Below, one piece after another: positions 44,301-52,868 of a stretch of DNA of 64,000 nucleotides. The stretch is from Bacteroidia bacterium (lineage in GTDB: Bacteria > Bacteroidota > Bacteroidia > JADZBD01): NCBI GenBank assembly GCA_020852255.1, contig JADZBD010000004.1:99844-163843 (forward strand), in the 5' to 3' direction. The notes under the pieces were generated by a model that was given only the letters and a program-made list of their open reading frames with translations, made no database searches and was not told where the DNA came from. Position 1 is the stretch's first letter. Every line of letters starts with the position of its first letter. Both the position numbers and the translations under genes were made by a program.

Positions 44301-44635
44301 ACGAAGGATGCCGCAGTCAGATCACGTATTGTGTGGAAGTGGATCCGGAGGTAGCCATTTACGTTCCGTCTGCATTCACGCCGAATGGCGATGCCAACAA
44401 CGAACTTTTCCTTCCGGAAGGCATAGGAGTGGATTCGCGCGATTTCCATATGTGGATTTTCGACCGTTGGGGAAACCTCATATGGGAGACCAATCAGTGG
44501 GGCAAGGGTTGGGACGGCAAAGCGAACGGCGGCTCAAAAATTGCTCAGGAGGACGTATATGTCTGGAAGATAGAATGTGTTGATCAGAAGAATTACCGTC
44601 ATCAGTTTGTTGGCCACGTTTCACTGATCCGTTAA
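41336..44635 (+). CDS. Giant secreted PKD/SprB-repeat protein with CHU_C gliding-type C-terminus
   Basis: 1099 residues. Signal peptide (1-20); N-terminal beta-propeller-like region (25-370; several LYFVF/LYTTSSQPG-type strands); PKD-like domain (about 395-460); beta repeats; two tandem SprB-type repeats (about 540-605 and 612-685; each with GPYTYSW, TNPVQTT, TDANGCS); a third related region to about 835; two PKD domains (about 850-930 and 935-1010, WNFGDGND); and a CHU_C / gliding-motility C-terminal domain (1018-1099; VPSAFTPNGDANNE, FDRWGNLIWE, GWDGKANGG). It is a T9SS type B cargo and probable adhesin. Confidence 0.92.
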   Translation: MKKNVLLLIALVFISGLSFSQGQASWWYFGANAGLNFNPNPTPVAGGQINTIEGVAAISTPGGQLLFYTDGMRVWNRNHAVMPNGNGLMGSSSSSQSGVIVQRPGSPNLYFVFTADAQAGANGLRWSEVDMNLSAGFGDVTANKNILLYTPTTERICAVRHCNNVDVWVISHHWGTNEFRAYLVTAAGVNPVAVVSAIGPVHSGSNTSTIGYLKVSPDGSKLAMAIRYSFTGSQPGWCELYDFNNATGAISNLVNLGNHSYAYGCEFSPDNRLLYTTSSQPGTIYQYNLCAGSSAAIVASRLTIGNSASGWIGPLQLGPDGKIYNARYQVQQLGVIQNPNTLGVGCAYIDNGQALLNMSTLGLPNFVADYFRIPPVISATMNCLTGNFSYTYTQSGCNPQVPTQSWNFGDPGSGPNNTSTSTTPTHVFSGPGNYIVTLVTQYTCWSDTDTIAVTAISCGPTVTVQGASICQNSCTTLTANASGGTPPYTYAWTPNIGVGPGPHNVCPATTTTYTVIVTDGTGATMSTTATITVNPAPAATATSTNPLCNGGTGTATALAGPYTYSWSTNPVQTTQTATGLTPGNYTVTVTDANGCSDTAIITISQPPLLTALASNTPETCVNSANGTVTAAPSGGTGPYTYSWNTNPVQTTATATGLSTGTYTVTITDANGCSTTAVTTLSAPTGLQPTVAAPQAICISQCATLTANITTGNAPYTYLWMPGNQTGQSIQACPTTTGVYTVTVTDASGCTGTTTVTVNVRPPLSVSANPAGPVCPGSPASLTANGSGGDGGPYNFNWMPGNLNGSPVTVNPTTTTTYTVIITDNCGSPSVTSTVTVNVFALPQVAFAGDTLQGCAPLCVNFTNNTPNAATCSWIFGNNMATSANCSEQYCFNAAGTYNVTLTVTDGNGCINTQTLTNYITVFPVPSAQFSMSSSQVTMLEPNFCFTDMSTGATSWLWNFGDGNDTTQQNPCHAYADTGSYCITLEVENNEGCRSQITYCVEVDPEVAIYVPSAFTPNGDANNELFLPEGIGVDSRDFHMWIFDRWGNLIWETNQWGKGWDGKANGGSKIAQEDVYVWKIECVDQKNYRHQFVGHVSLIR
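42950..43385 (+). repeat. Tandem SprB-type coding repeats
   Basis: Two neighbouring units of about 200-220 bp, roughly 42950-43160 and 43170-43385, share near-identical stretches (tacctattcctgg, aatccggtgcaaaccac / aacccggtgcagaccac). The similarity at DNA level suggests a fairly recent duplication inside the gene. Confidence 0.65.
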
Positions 44636-44649
44636 CAGAAATTCATCCT

Positions 44650-45273
44650 ATGAAAAAAATTCTTTTCGCTACATTGGTTCTCCTCGCGCTGGTTGCGTTT
44701 ACAGGGGCACAAAAACAGTTTGAAGGAATCATCACCTACAGTGTAAAAGTGGAATCGGTTGATCCGGTCATCCAGACTTCTGCTTTTGCCAAGCTTACCG
44801 GTACCGAGCTGAAGATCTATGTAAAGGGGGCGTCCATTCGTGCGGTTTGCAATGGCACTTCAGGGTCATCCGGACTTCTGGTAGTCAATGCCGGAGACAA
44901 AAAAAGCTCGTCACTCACTTTAGGGAATGATGCCGCTGCCCTCTTCCTGAAAGAGAATACTCTTTTTGCAGTAAAGCAAAATAAAACCGAACAGATACTT
45001 AACCATAGCTGTAAAGTGCTCTCCTGCGATGTGAAATCAGACTATTCCGACTCCTATGTAAGAAAAGACTATTATCTCTGCGAGGATCTGGTGATGGATG
45101 CTTCTCCGTTTAAAGGCAATCCATCCACACTTTCGGTGTACAAAGCGCTGGAGAACGGTCATCTGCCATTGAAAATGGTATTTGAGGGGGCGGCGTACAA
45201 GGTAACATACACCGCGGTTTCGGTTGAGGAAAAATCACTGCATGATACGCAGATGAATCCGGATCAGAACTGA
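44650..45273 (+). CDS. Exported protein of unknown function (DUF4412-like)
   Basis: 207 residues, 14 nt after the CHU_C gene. Signal peptide (1-20); the remainder is beta-rich and starts FEGIITYSVKVES, reminiscent of DUF4412-type lipoprotein-like beta barrels. Three Cys in the middle (NHSCKVLSCDV, YLCEDL) may form disulfides. Its position suggests it assists or accompanies the surface protein. The stop is 2 nt from the convergent radA stop. Confidence 0.72.
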   Translation: MKKILFATLVLLALVAFTGAQKQFEGIITYSVKVESVDPVIQTSAFAKLTGTELKIYVKGASIRAVCNGTSGSSGLLVVNAGDKKSSSLTLGNDAAALFLKENTLFAVKQNKTEQILNHSCKVLSCDVKSDYSDSYVRKDYYLCEDLVMDASPFKGNPSTLSVYKALENGHLPLKMVFEGAAYKVTYTAVSVEEKSLHDTQMNPDQN

Positions 45274-45275
45274 TC

Positions 45276-46646
45276 CTAACCAAACAATACCCGAAACACT
45301 TCTTCTATTTTTCCTACCTGAATAAGGTGGATTTTGTAATTCCTCTGTTCAATTCCCTTTGAGTTATATCGGGAAATAAATATTTCTTCAAATCCCAATT
45401 TTTCCGCTTCGCTTATCCGCGTTTCTACTCTGTTTACGGGGCGAATCTCTCCACTGAGACCAACTTCGGCAGCAAAACAGGTTTTGGGAGAAATAGGAAT
45501 ATTTTCGGACGAAGAAAGCACTGCACACACTACGGCCAGATCAATGGCGGGGTCTTCAACCCTCAAGCCTCCCGCAATATTTAAGAACACATCCTGAGTT
45601 CCAAGCCGGAAACCGCAGCGTTTTTCAAGCACAGCGAGCAGCATAGACAGCCGGCGAAGATCAAAACCGGTAGCAGAGCGCTGCGGGGTACCATAAGCAG
45701 CAGAACTCACCAAAGCCTGGGTTTCTATGAGTAATGGTCGTAAGCCTTCCATGGTAGCGCTGATGGCCACGCCACTTACAGGTTCTTCCCTTGCGGAGAT
45801 CAGGATCTCCGATGGATTGCTGACTTCCCTCAATCCGGCTCCCTGCATCTCATAGATCCCCAGTTCATTGGTGGAACCAAAACGATTTTTTATGCTTCGC
45901 AACAACCGGTAAACGTGGTGCCGGTCGCCCTCAAATTGCAATACAGTATCCACCATGTGCTCCAGTACTTTCGGACCGGCAATGGTTCCGTCTTTTGTGA
46001 TGTGTCCGATCAAAAACACGGGTGTTCCGCTTTCCTTGGCAAATCGCAGCAGTTCTCCCGCTGTTTCCCGGATCTGCGATACAGAGCCCGGGGAAGATTC
46101 TATGTGCGCGGTATGCAGAGTTTGTATAGAATCAATAATTACCAGTTGGGGTTCCAGGGCTTCAATCTGCTTGAAAATATTTTGGGTGGAAGTTTCTGTG
46201 AGAATAAAACAATCCGGATTTTTAATGCCAATACGTTCGGCGCGCATGCGTATTTGCTGTTCACTTTCCTCCCCACTTACGTAAAGCACTTTGAAGCCCT
46301 TTAACTGGGTGGCAGCCTGGAGCATCAGGGTGGATTTCCCGATGCCCGGTTCTCCTCCAAACAGGGTAAGCGAACCCTGCACTAATCCTCCACCCAGTAC
46401 CCGGTTAAGCTCTTTGTCTGGCAATTGAATCCGGTGTTCGGTACTCAGGTCAATTTCATTAATGGGAGAAGGCTTTATGGCGCGGCGGGAACTCAGCGCA
46501 ATTCCGGGAGATTTCGCTTCAGAGACTTTTTGGATGATCTCCTCCACATAGGTGTTCCATTCATTACAGGATGGGCATTTCCCAACCCATTTGGGAGATT
46601 GTGCACCGCAGGATTGACAAAAAAAACTGGTCTTGACCTTGCTCAT
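45276..46646 (-). CDS. radA: DNA repair protein RadA
   Basis: 456 residues. N-terminal zinc finger CQSCGAQSPKWVGKCPSC, RecA-like ATPase with Walker A GGEPGIGKST and Walker B VIIDSIQT, the RadA-specific KNRFGSTNE motif, and a C-terminal Lon-like domain (LAVLEKRCGFRLG, EVGLSGEIRPV). It promotes branch migration in homologous recombination. In many Bacteroidota radA sits next to the panC-panD-flippase genes; here about 6 kb of other genes separates them. Confidence 0.96.
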   Translation of the reverse strand: MSKVKTSFFCQSCGAQSPKWVGKCPSCNEWNTYVEEIIQKVSEAKSPGIALSSRRAIKPSPINEIDLSTEHRIQLPDKELNRVLGGGLVQGSLTLFGGEPGIGKSTLMLQAATQLKGFKVLYVSGEESEQQIRMRAERIGIKNPDCFILTETSTQNIFKQIEALEPQLVIIDSIQTLHTAHIESSPGSVSQIRETAGELLRFAKESGTPVFLIGHITKDGTIAGPKVLEHMVDTVLQFEGDRHHVYRLLRSIKNRFGSTNELGIYEMQGAGLREVSNPSEILISAREEPVSGVAISATMEGLRPLLIETQALVSSAAYGTPQRSATGFDLRRLSMLLAVLEKRCGFRLGTQDVFLNIAGGLRVEDPAIDLAVVCAVLSSSENIPISPKTCFAAEVGLSGEIRPVNRVETRISEAEKLGFEEIFISRYNSKGIEQRNYKIHLIQVGKIEEVFRVLFG

Positions 46647-46700
46647 AGCGTAAAGCTACGAGGGGTCAGGACCAGAGTCTTTTTACAAAGTGTGAAATTC

Positions 46701-47204
46701 TTACTGCCCGCTTCCGTCGTTGTCTCCCTCTCCATTCTCTTTCATCTCCTTGTTCGGATTGTCATTGTTGATAATGCTCCCGTCGGGTTTTACCCATGCT
46801 TTGAGCACCAGGCCGGGTTTGCTGAGGCGGATTTCGATAAAATGGTTTCCGTTCTTGAAATTCTTCCACTCGTTGGCCCAGTCCACATTAAAGCCCGGAT
46901 ATGCGGCAATCACCTGTGCTGACCACGATGCCGGCACCTGAGTTTTATTATGGAAGGTATGAAGCAGCACTGGCACGCCGTTCATGTCATAGCGGGCACG
47001 CTTGGCATAGCCGCCCTGATTGAAAACGGCCACATAATCTTTCTTCAGGCCTCCTTTAACTTCCCAGCGTTTGAGTTTGGCGTCGGGATACTCCTGTTTA
47101 AACTTGTTTTTCACCACTTCCGGAGTCAGGTTGGATCCCGGTACATTTTGTGCTACCGCCACGCTGAGCATCAGCAGGCAGAAAATTGTAAGAACTTTTT
47201 TCAT
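46701..47204 (-). CDS. Exported PepSY-like protein
   Basis: 167 residues from the ATG at 47204 (MKKVLTIFC); an upstream ATG at 47249 adds non-signal residues. Signal peptide (1-18, ending VAVAQ); two repeats resembling PepSY-like/BLIP-type folds (VVKNKFKQEYPDAKLKRWEVKG; SAQVIAAYPGFNVDWANEWKNF); an acidic Gly/Asn tail (KEMKENGEGDNDGSG). Likely periplasmic; function unknown. Between rfaE2 and radA on the same strand. Confidence 0.75.
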   Translation of the reverse strand: MKKVLTIFCLLMLSVAVAQNVPGSNLTPEVVKNKFKQEYPDAKLKRWEVKGGLKKDYVAVFNQGGYAKRARYDMNGVPVLLHTFHNKTQVPASWSAQVIAAYPGFNVDWANEWKNFKNGNHFIEIRLSKPGLVLKAWVKPDGSIINNDNPNKEMKENGEGDNDGSGQ

Positions 47205-47252
47205 GGTTGGGTTGTTTTGTTGAATGGTTAGACACAATCTGTGTACCAAAGT

Positions 47253-47744
47253 TTATTCCCGTATTCGTTTTTCAATAGCTGTGGTTGAGAACCCGGGCAG
47301 TAACTCGATGAGTTTCACCTCTCCCCCGTTCTTCTTCACAATTTCATGCCCCGCGATATCTTCCACCTTATAATCAGCTCCTTTGACCAATACATCGGGA
47401 AGCAGGGCAGCGATGAGATCCTGTGGAGTGTCTTCATTGAAAATGACCACCGCATCCACTACATGCAAGGAGGCGATGATGAATGCGCGCGACTTTTCGT
47501 CCTGGATGGGACGATTTTGTCCCTTGTTCAGTTTTTTTACGCTGGCGTCGGAATTCACGGCCACAATGAGCCGGTTGCCGCAGTCGCGTGCCCTGGCCAG
47601 GTAGTCCACATGACCGGGATGCAAAAGATCAAAAACACCATTGGTGAAAACGATCTTCACATTCTTGATTCTCCACGAGGCAATCCTCGCCAGAAGTTCC
47701 TCTCTGGTACTGATCTTTTTTTGAATGATCTCGGTGTAGTTCAT
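47253..47744 (-). CDS. rfaE2: D-glycero-beta-D-manno-heptose 1-phosphate adenylyltransferase
   Basis: 163 residues, corresponding to the C-terminal nucleotidyltransferase half of HldE as a separate protein. Motifs: FTNGVFDLLHPGHVDYL (HxGH), AVNSDASVKKLNKGQNRPI, VLVKGADY, LLPGFSTTAI. It makes ADP-heptose for lipopolysaccharide core. The sugar-kinase partner (HldA/RfaE1) is not nearby. Confidence 0.93.
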   Translation of the reverse strand: MNYTEIIQKKISTREELLARIASWRIKNVKIVFTNGVFDLLHPGHVDYLARARDCGNRLIVAVNSDASVKKLNKGQNRPIQDEKSRAFIIASLHVVDAVVIFNEDTPQDLIAALLPDVLVKGADYKVEDIAGHEIVKKNGGEVKLIELLPGFSTTAIEKRIRE

Positions 47745-47773
47745 ATACTTCTCGTGTCCCCAGTAAAAGTACT

Positions 47774-47781
47774 CAAAGTTA
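47774..47781 (-). promoter_or_regulatory. -7 element for rfaE2 (TAACTTTG on minus)
   Basis: CAAAGTTA on + reads TAACTTTG on minus, a perfect TAnnTTTG, 29 nt before the rfaE2 ATG. In the same divergent gap, TACTTTAA (47840-47847) precedes the + strand gene at 47851 by 3 nt and may be its -7 element. Confidence 0.5.
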
Positions 47782-47850
47782 AGACCTGTTTCAATGAGTG
47801 GAGTATGACGTTGATTTGTTTTTTATGCTTATTTTTTGTTACTTTAACAG

Positions 47851-49350
47851 ATGAGAATACCCCCCCCCTCTCTTTTACCCCTTCTCTTTCCTTTAAGTCT
47901 TCTTTGGTTTTCCGCCTCCTTTTCGCAGGTAAACCAGGAATGGGAAAGGAGATTTTCAAACACTTTAAATAGTACGGATGTGGCCATGAGTTTAGATGCT
48001 GATGGCTTTGTATATGTTGCCGGGAACTCTTTCTCTCTTGGCACTTCCAGCGACTGGAAGATCATCAAGTACCATCCGGACGGCACCCAGGAATGGATGT
48101 TCACATACAATGGGACAATGAATGGCGGAGATTATGCTAAGGCCCTGAAAATTGACCCTACCGGGAATATTGTTATAACCGGAACCTCGGTTCGGGCCAG
48201 TGGAAACGATATTACCACGATTAAGTTGAATAGTAGCGGAACATTGTTGTGGGAATCTCATTATGATGGAGGAAGCGGAGGTAATGAGTCTTCGGCAGGT
48301 CTTTCATTAGACGAAGGTGGCAACATCTATGTGTGCGGTTCAACCCTTGGTGTTGCATCCCAAGATGTAGTAATTATAAAGTATTCTCAAAATGGAGTCG
48401 AACTCTGGAATCAAACCTTTAATGGATCCTGGAATCTCGACGATATACCTTACAGAATCGCATGCGATAATAATAGCGTTTGGGTTGCAGGGAAAACATT
48501 CACTGGCACCTATTCTGATGCCTTGCTTTTAAAATATTCATCTGCAGGGACCTTTTTGTGGTCAAAAACCAACAATGGCAGTGGGAACCAGGATGACGAA
48601 TTTCTTGACCTAACTGCCGACGAAGCCGGAAACATCTATGTTACTGGCAATACCTATGGTTCCGGACCCGGGCAGGACATGCTTACCGTAAAGTATTCCT
48701 CATCCGGCCAACAAAAATGGGTTAGTAAATACAATGGTCCGGCCGGAAACGATGACCTGGGAACTTCGATCGTTTATCACACCGGTAGTGTCTACGTCTG
48801 CGGTGGGAGCAAGGGAGAAGAATCGGGTATTACATCTTATGATTTTGTCACAGTAAAATATGGTTCCAACGGATCCGCAAAGTGGATCCAGCGTTATAAC
48901 GGTGCAGCGAATAGAGATGATATGCCTGCCCAGATCATTCTGGATCAGGCGGGAGACATTTTGGTGGGAGGTTCTTCAGAAGGAGGCGACACGAATACAG
49001 ATTATCTTGTTGTGTCTTATTCCAAACAAGGAACTTTCGACTGGCTTCACCGGTATAATAATGCAACAGTAAATGGGGCTGATGTTTTGGTTGGGATTGC
49101 CTCGGATGAGCTGCATAATGTATACCTGACCGGAACAAGCTATGGCGGAGTCAGTTTCAATGATATTGCTGCCATTAAGCTAGCTCAAAGCGGAAAGCTC
49201 GCATCTATATTAAAGGAGAAATTGAATATGTTGATGGTGGGGTTACTGGATGAGAGAATGAGAGTAAAAACGATACCGTTAAAAACTTTGTTTTTGCCAC
49301 TTGTCGCTTGGCTGTTGATTCCCTTTACTTTATCCGTTTTGATTCATTGA
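47851..49350 (+). CDS. Secreted SBBP-type beta-propeller protein, probably truncated by frame loss
   Basis: 499 residues. Signal peptide (1-25, ending ASFSQ); then about eight propeller blades of about 50 residues (repeats of V-x-VAG/VTG, KYSSSG, WxxxYNG) up to about residue 451. The last about 48 residues (from LASILKEKLN) look unlike the repeats and carry no T9SS sorting domain. The + frame divisible by 3 reads sensibly through the same bases (ARIYIKGEIEYVDGGVTG, then TGA at 49251, then ENESKNDTVKNF), which suggests a frameshift near 49190. The next ORF overlaps this one by 43 nt. Confidence 0.7.
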   Translation: MRIPPPSLLPLLFPLSLLWFSASFSQVNQEWERRFSNTLNSTDVAMSLDADGFVYVAGNSFSLGTSSDWKIIKYHPDGTQEWMFTYNGTMNGGDYAKALKIDPTGNIVITGTSVRASGNDITTIKLNSSGTLLWESHYDGGSGGNESSAGLSLDEGGNIYVCGSTLGVASQDVVIIKYSQNGVELWNQTFNGSWNLDDIPYRIACDNNSVWVAGKTFTGTYSDALLLKYSSAGTFLWSKTNNGSGNQDDEFLDLTADEAGNIYVTGNTYGSGPGQDMLTVKYSSSGQQKWVSKYNGPAGNDDLGTSIVYHTGSVYVCGGSKGEESGITSYDFVTVKYGSNGSAKWIQRYNGAANRDDMPAQIILDQAGDILVGGSSEGGDTNTDYLVVSYSKQGTFDWLHRYNNATVNGADVLVGIASDELHNVYLTGTSYGGVSFNDIAAIKLAQSGKLASILKEKLNMLMVGLLDERMRVKTIPLKTLFLPLVAWLLIPFTLSVLIH

Positions 49351-50822
49351 TTTCCCGATGTGAACAGGTAGGCCTGAATCTTAAAGCGCGTATGAACGCA
49401 AGAATAGATCAATATTTCAATTTCGCTCCGGGTAAAGATCATGTTTCGCTGATACTAAAATCCATCCGAATTCAGGGGACCCCAATTATGCCTATTCTCT
49501 CCGTGCCTTCCTTTCATTCTCACACCCCAGTTACATTAATCAGCGATCCACATCTTTCCTATGGATACGATGAAATAGATTACCCAATACCTTGCATTAA
49601 TTGTGCAAGTGGAAGTATTGGTCGAGCAGAAGCGGAAATGCAGCTTACTTGGACGAGCCTGATAGTTGTTCCTCCTTATGTCAACTCAAAACCAGGCTTA
49701 AGACGGATTACAAATTGTCTTGGTCAGCTAGATCCATCGATATCAAATCGATGTTCTGTTTGTCCTCCAAATAATACTTTGGATGGGCTTGCTATTGGTT
49801 TGCCGCAAAATTTATTTGGTATCGAGCTAGAAATCGTTCTAGGAACAGGGGGGGTGCCGGGATTTGATTATTGTTATGGAACTCTTACAACTTTAGGACC
49901 GAATAGCTTAAATCCACCTGAAACCTATGCCACACTTTCTAGGCTACCAGGATTTACATATTACAGAAGAATTGATCCACCATTTTCGGATAACGTGAGG
50001 TTAAAAAAATTACAGTACTCTATCGTAGATAGAGACCACTACTCATCTGGAATATTCCTTGAAGGGGATCATCTTACGCTTTGTGAGAAAGAAACCTCAT
50101 TTAACTCTTGGGAAGAATCTGGCGTTAGATATGCCTTTGGTCTAGGCGGTGTGTACAAACTATCAAGACCTGGAATTAATCAGCAGCCTGTATATTTTAT
50201 ATTCCCTTATGCAAAAGGCTTCTGGTTTTCACAAGGTCCCGACATGCGGATATATTATGGAACAAATCATACCCAATCAACGTGTCCATCTGGAACACTT
50301 GAAATTCAACAACAGAATGAAACCAGGGGATGTGAATTTTGTGCCTTCGGACAATCATTCAATATACCGCAATACCAAGTAACAGATTATATTATTTCTA
50401 CCGATCTTGCCTTTCTTCAAAATTATTGGCTCGATAATGTGATTTCTGTTGGAATTAAATCTGCGCCCACGAGTGGCATTTCTATAGGAAACACCTTGAT
50501 CTTCTCCGCGAGCAATACACAACCGGGTTGTATCAATCCACCCTCTGGGCAACCGTTGGTTGTAATGGAAGTGCTTCCTGATGGGAGTTATGAATACATT
50601 AAAGAATTTGACAACAATGTAATACTTCCTCCCAATACAACGGTCTGGGTTCGTGTCCAGGCTACATTTTCGAATGGGGAAGTTATTAGTGATTGCCAAT
50701 CAATGACCCTGGACTCCAGCTCAACTCAATATCAATTTGTTACAGCGGAAATAAGGGGAAGTATTCTTGATTATATCCCAAACTATTCAGGTGTTATTTA
50801 CAAGATTGAGATCTATCAATGA
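49308..50822 (+). CDS. Protein of unknown function lacking its own signal peptide (possible 3' part of a broken gene)
   Basis: 504 residues from a TTG at 49308; the frame is open back to 49254 just after a TGA, and the first ATG is at 49392. No signal peptide at any of these starts, although all neighbours are exported. The sequence is beta-like with scattered Cys (PCINCASG, NRCSVCPP, GCEFCAFG) and no domain I recognise. Base composition is visibly AT-richer than most of the window. It may be the detached C-terminal region of the propeller protein upstream. The stop overlaps the next start by ATGA. Confidence 0.5.
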   Translation: MAVDSLYFIRFDSLISRCEQVGLNLKARMNARIDQYFNFAPGKDHVSLILKSIRIQGTPIMPILSVPSFHSHTPVTLISDPHLSYGYDEIDYPIPCINCASGSIGRAEAEMQLTWTSLIVVPPYVNSKPGLRRITNCLGQLDPSISNRCSVCPPNNTLDGLAIGLPQNLFGIELEIVLGTGGVPGFDYCYGTLTTLGPNSLNPPETYATLSRLPGFTYYRRIDPPFSDNVRLKKLQYSIVDRDHYSSGIFLEGDHLTLCEKETSFNSWEESGVRYAFGLGGVYKLSRPGINQQPVYFIFPYAKGFWFSQGPDMRIYYGTNHTQSTCPSGTLEIQQQNETRGCEFCAFGQSFNIPQYQVTDYIISTDLAFLQNYWLDNVISVGIKSAPTSGISIGNTLIFSASNTQPGCINPPSGQPLVVMEVLPDGSYEYIKEFDNNVILPPNTTVWVRVQATFSNGEVISDCQSMTLDSSSTQYQFVTAEIRGSILDYIPNYSGVIYKIEIYQ

Positions 50823-52372
50823 AGTCTTTGCGATTCATTTTCGTTTTTAGCTGTGTGATTGCTGCCTATTCTGCCTGCGCACAAACTTTGTTCCTAGAGC
50901 GTTCTATATCTGCTCCACCTGACAACAGGTTGACTGCGTTAAGGAAGATGGATACCTCTTCATTCATTGTTTCAGGATATATAAATAATGGCATGTTTGG
51001 GGATAAAGATATTCTCCTTATAAATTTTTCTCTCACCGGTGACACAATATGGTCACGAGTTATTGGCAGCGCAGGTGATGATATTCCCACTGATATTACT
51101 ATTGATATCGATTCAAACATTTACATCACAGGGTCAACATCGGCTACAAATTCAGATCAGGATGCCATCATTATTAAGCTAACTAAGTCCGGAAATGTTA
51201 TCTGGTCAAAAAAATTGGGACTTCCCGTCAGTAATGAATCTTCAAATTCGATATGTATTGGATTAGATGGCGATTTGATTATTTGTGGCAAATCGGATTA
51301 TTTTGGCTTAGGGGATGATGATGTATATATCGCAGCATATAATTCCTCCGGTTTATTATTATGGTGCAAGGCAATGGGCGATCAATATTCCAACATCGGC
51401 AGATCGGTCATTAACTGGAAAGGGGGATATCTGGTCGCTGCAAGTCATATTGGCGCCTCCGCCCCAATGGCATTAATTCACGTTGATACGGTAGGAAATA
51501 TTCTTAATTCCATTCATTATGACTTTGGGTTTTCATCCAATGGATTGGGCTTGATATCACTTAGCTCAGATTCCTTACTCCTATACGGTTATGGCCAGCC
51601 TATCTCCTCGCCAGTCCTCATGTGTATAAAGTTAGATAGTTCCTTAAATGTCGTTTCCGCCAAATCCTATAGAACATCACAAGCGGGTCTTTGTTATTCC
51701 GCTTTTCCTGTTTTTAATGGTCAAATTTGTTTAGTTGGCACGTCTTATTCATCTAGCTCCTATAAAAACATCGCATTGTTTCTTGATCAGAATTTAGACA
51801 CGATTTCAAGTCTTTCTTGGGGAAATTCAGCGGGGGAATTCCTTAGCGCTGGACTTTCTTCCGACTCAACGCTTCTCTTTATTGGGAATCAAAGCACGCT
51901 TCTTCCCGACTACACTGGTTCATTGTACCTCACCACTTCGTCGAACAATTCGATATGTAACCCCATTCCCATCTCCATGAATTTGGTTAACGAGTTGGCC
52001 AACGTGACGCAACCTAATTATTCACTATTTTCAGGCGGATTTGATAGTTCGCTTTCTGTCCTCAATTCGTTTGGTCCAGGCTTGATAACGACTTGTGCCC
52101 AAATCGCAAATGTTAGGGATCCATACATTTTGGAGAATGTGATTTTAGTTCCCAACCCAACTTCGAATACGGTTCAAATCATTGTGGATCAATTGTATTC
52201 TGAGTTAAGTGTAAAATTTTATTCTGCTATAGGAGAATTAAAGCATTCTGCGCAATTCCATTTCAGGAATTTTTTGGAATTAGATGTTTCTAACTTAAGT
52301 AATGGTATTTATTTTGTTACTATCGGGAGTAATGAACAAATTATCAATCACAAACTCATAATACAACGCTGA
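50819..52372 (+). CDS. Secreted SBBP-type propeller protein with T9SS sorting domain
   Basis: 517 residues. Signal peptide (1-22, ending SACAQ); about seven propeller blades (SFIVSGYINN, NIYITGSTSATNSDQDAIIIKL, GDLIICGKSD, and so on) to about residue 425; T9SS type A domain (about 440-517; LVPNPTSNTVQII, LSNGIYFVTIGSN). It is related in design to the protein at 47851 but intact. Coupled to both neighbours (ATGA before, TGATG after). Codon and base usage are AT-rich. Confidence 0.85.
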   Translation: MKSLRFIFVFSCVIAAYSACAQTLFLERSISAPPDNRLTALRKMDTSSFIVSGYINNGMFGDKDILLINFSLTGDTIWSRVIGSAGDDIPTDITIDIDSNIYITGSTSATNSDQDAIIIKLTKSGNVIWSKKLGLPVSNESSNSICIGLDGDLIICGKSDYFGLGDDDVYIAAYNSSGLLLWCKAMGDQYSNIGRSVINWKGGYLVAASHIGASAPMALIHVDTVGNILNSIHYDFGFSSNGLGLISLSSDSLLLYGYGQPISSPVLMCIKLDSSLNVVSAKSYRTSQAGLCYSAFPVFNGQICLVGTSYSSSSYKNIALFLDQNLDTISSLSWGNSAGEFLSAGLSSDSTLLFIGNQSTLLPDYTGSLYLTTSSNNSICNPIPISMNLVNELANVTQPNYSLFSGGFDSSLSVLNSFGPGLITTCAQIANVRDPYILENVILVPNPTSNTVQIIVDQLYSELSVKFYSAIGELKHSAQFHFRNFLELDVSNLSNGIYFVTIGSNEQIINHKLIIQR

Positions 52373-52860
52373 TGAGAATAATAAATGTATTACTTCCCGG
52401 ATTGTTACTGATAGGCGTCACCTTCAGCGCACATGCCCAGATCACAAGCACGATACAGACAGAGAATGCGGGAAACATCGAAACCATTTCAGAAGACTCG
52501 ATCCCGGAAGAAGATCAGATCGAACATGTGTTTATGGCAGACAGTGGGGGCTCTGTTGTCGCTGTTATCCTTAATGAGTCATCCGATTTGCGCATACATC
52601 AGACGAAACTGCCCCGGCCATACGCCTTCCTTTCCCCAAACCCCTCCAATGGAAGAGTTTCCTTGATCAGTGTCTATCACCCTATGCTCTATATTCGCCT
52701 GTTGTCAGTTTCCGGTGAGTTGCTGATGGCGCGCTCCATAAATTCCCAGTTCAAGTCGGAGATCAATTTAGCTAACTATCAGAATGGGTTATACTTTGTC
52801 CAAATTCAGCTGATTGATGGAATGTGTCAGACGGAGAAGCTAATACTTAATAATAAGTAG
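52372..52860 (+). CDS. Short secreted protein ending in a T9SS sorting domain
   Basis: 162 residues. Signal peptide (1-23, ending AHAQ), an acidic spacer of about 60 residues (SEDSIPEEDQIEHVF), then a T9SS type A domain (about 83-162; AFLSPNPSNGRVSL, YQNGLYFVQIQL). The cargo part is unusually short, so it may be a remnant or a small decoy-like cargo. Starts inside the previous stop (TGATG). Confidence 0.78.
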   Translation: MRIINVLLPGLLLIGVTFSAHAQITSTIQTENAGNIETISEDSIPEEDQIEHVFMADSGGSVVAVILNESSDLRIHQTKLPRPYAFLSPNPSNGRVSLISVYHPMLYIRLLSVSGELLMARSINSQFKSEINLANYQNGLYFVQIQLIDGMCQTEKLILNNK

Positions 52861-52868
52861 TGACCGTA

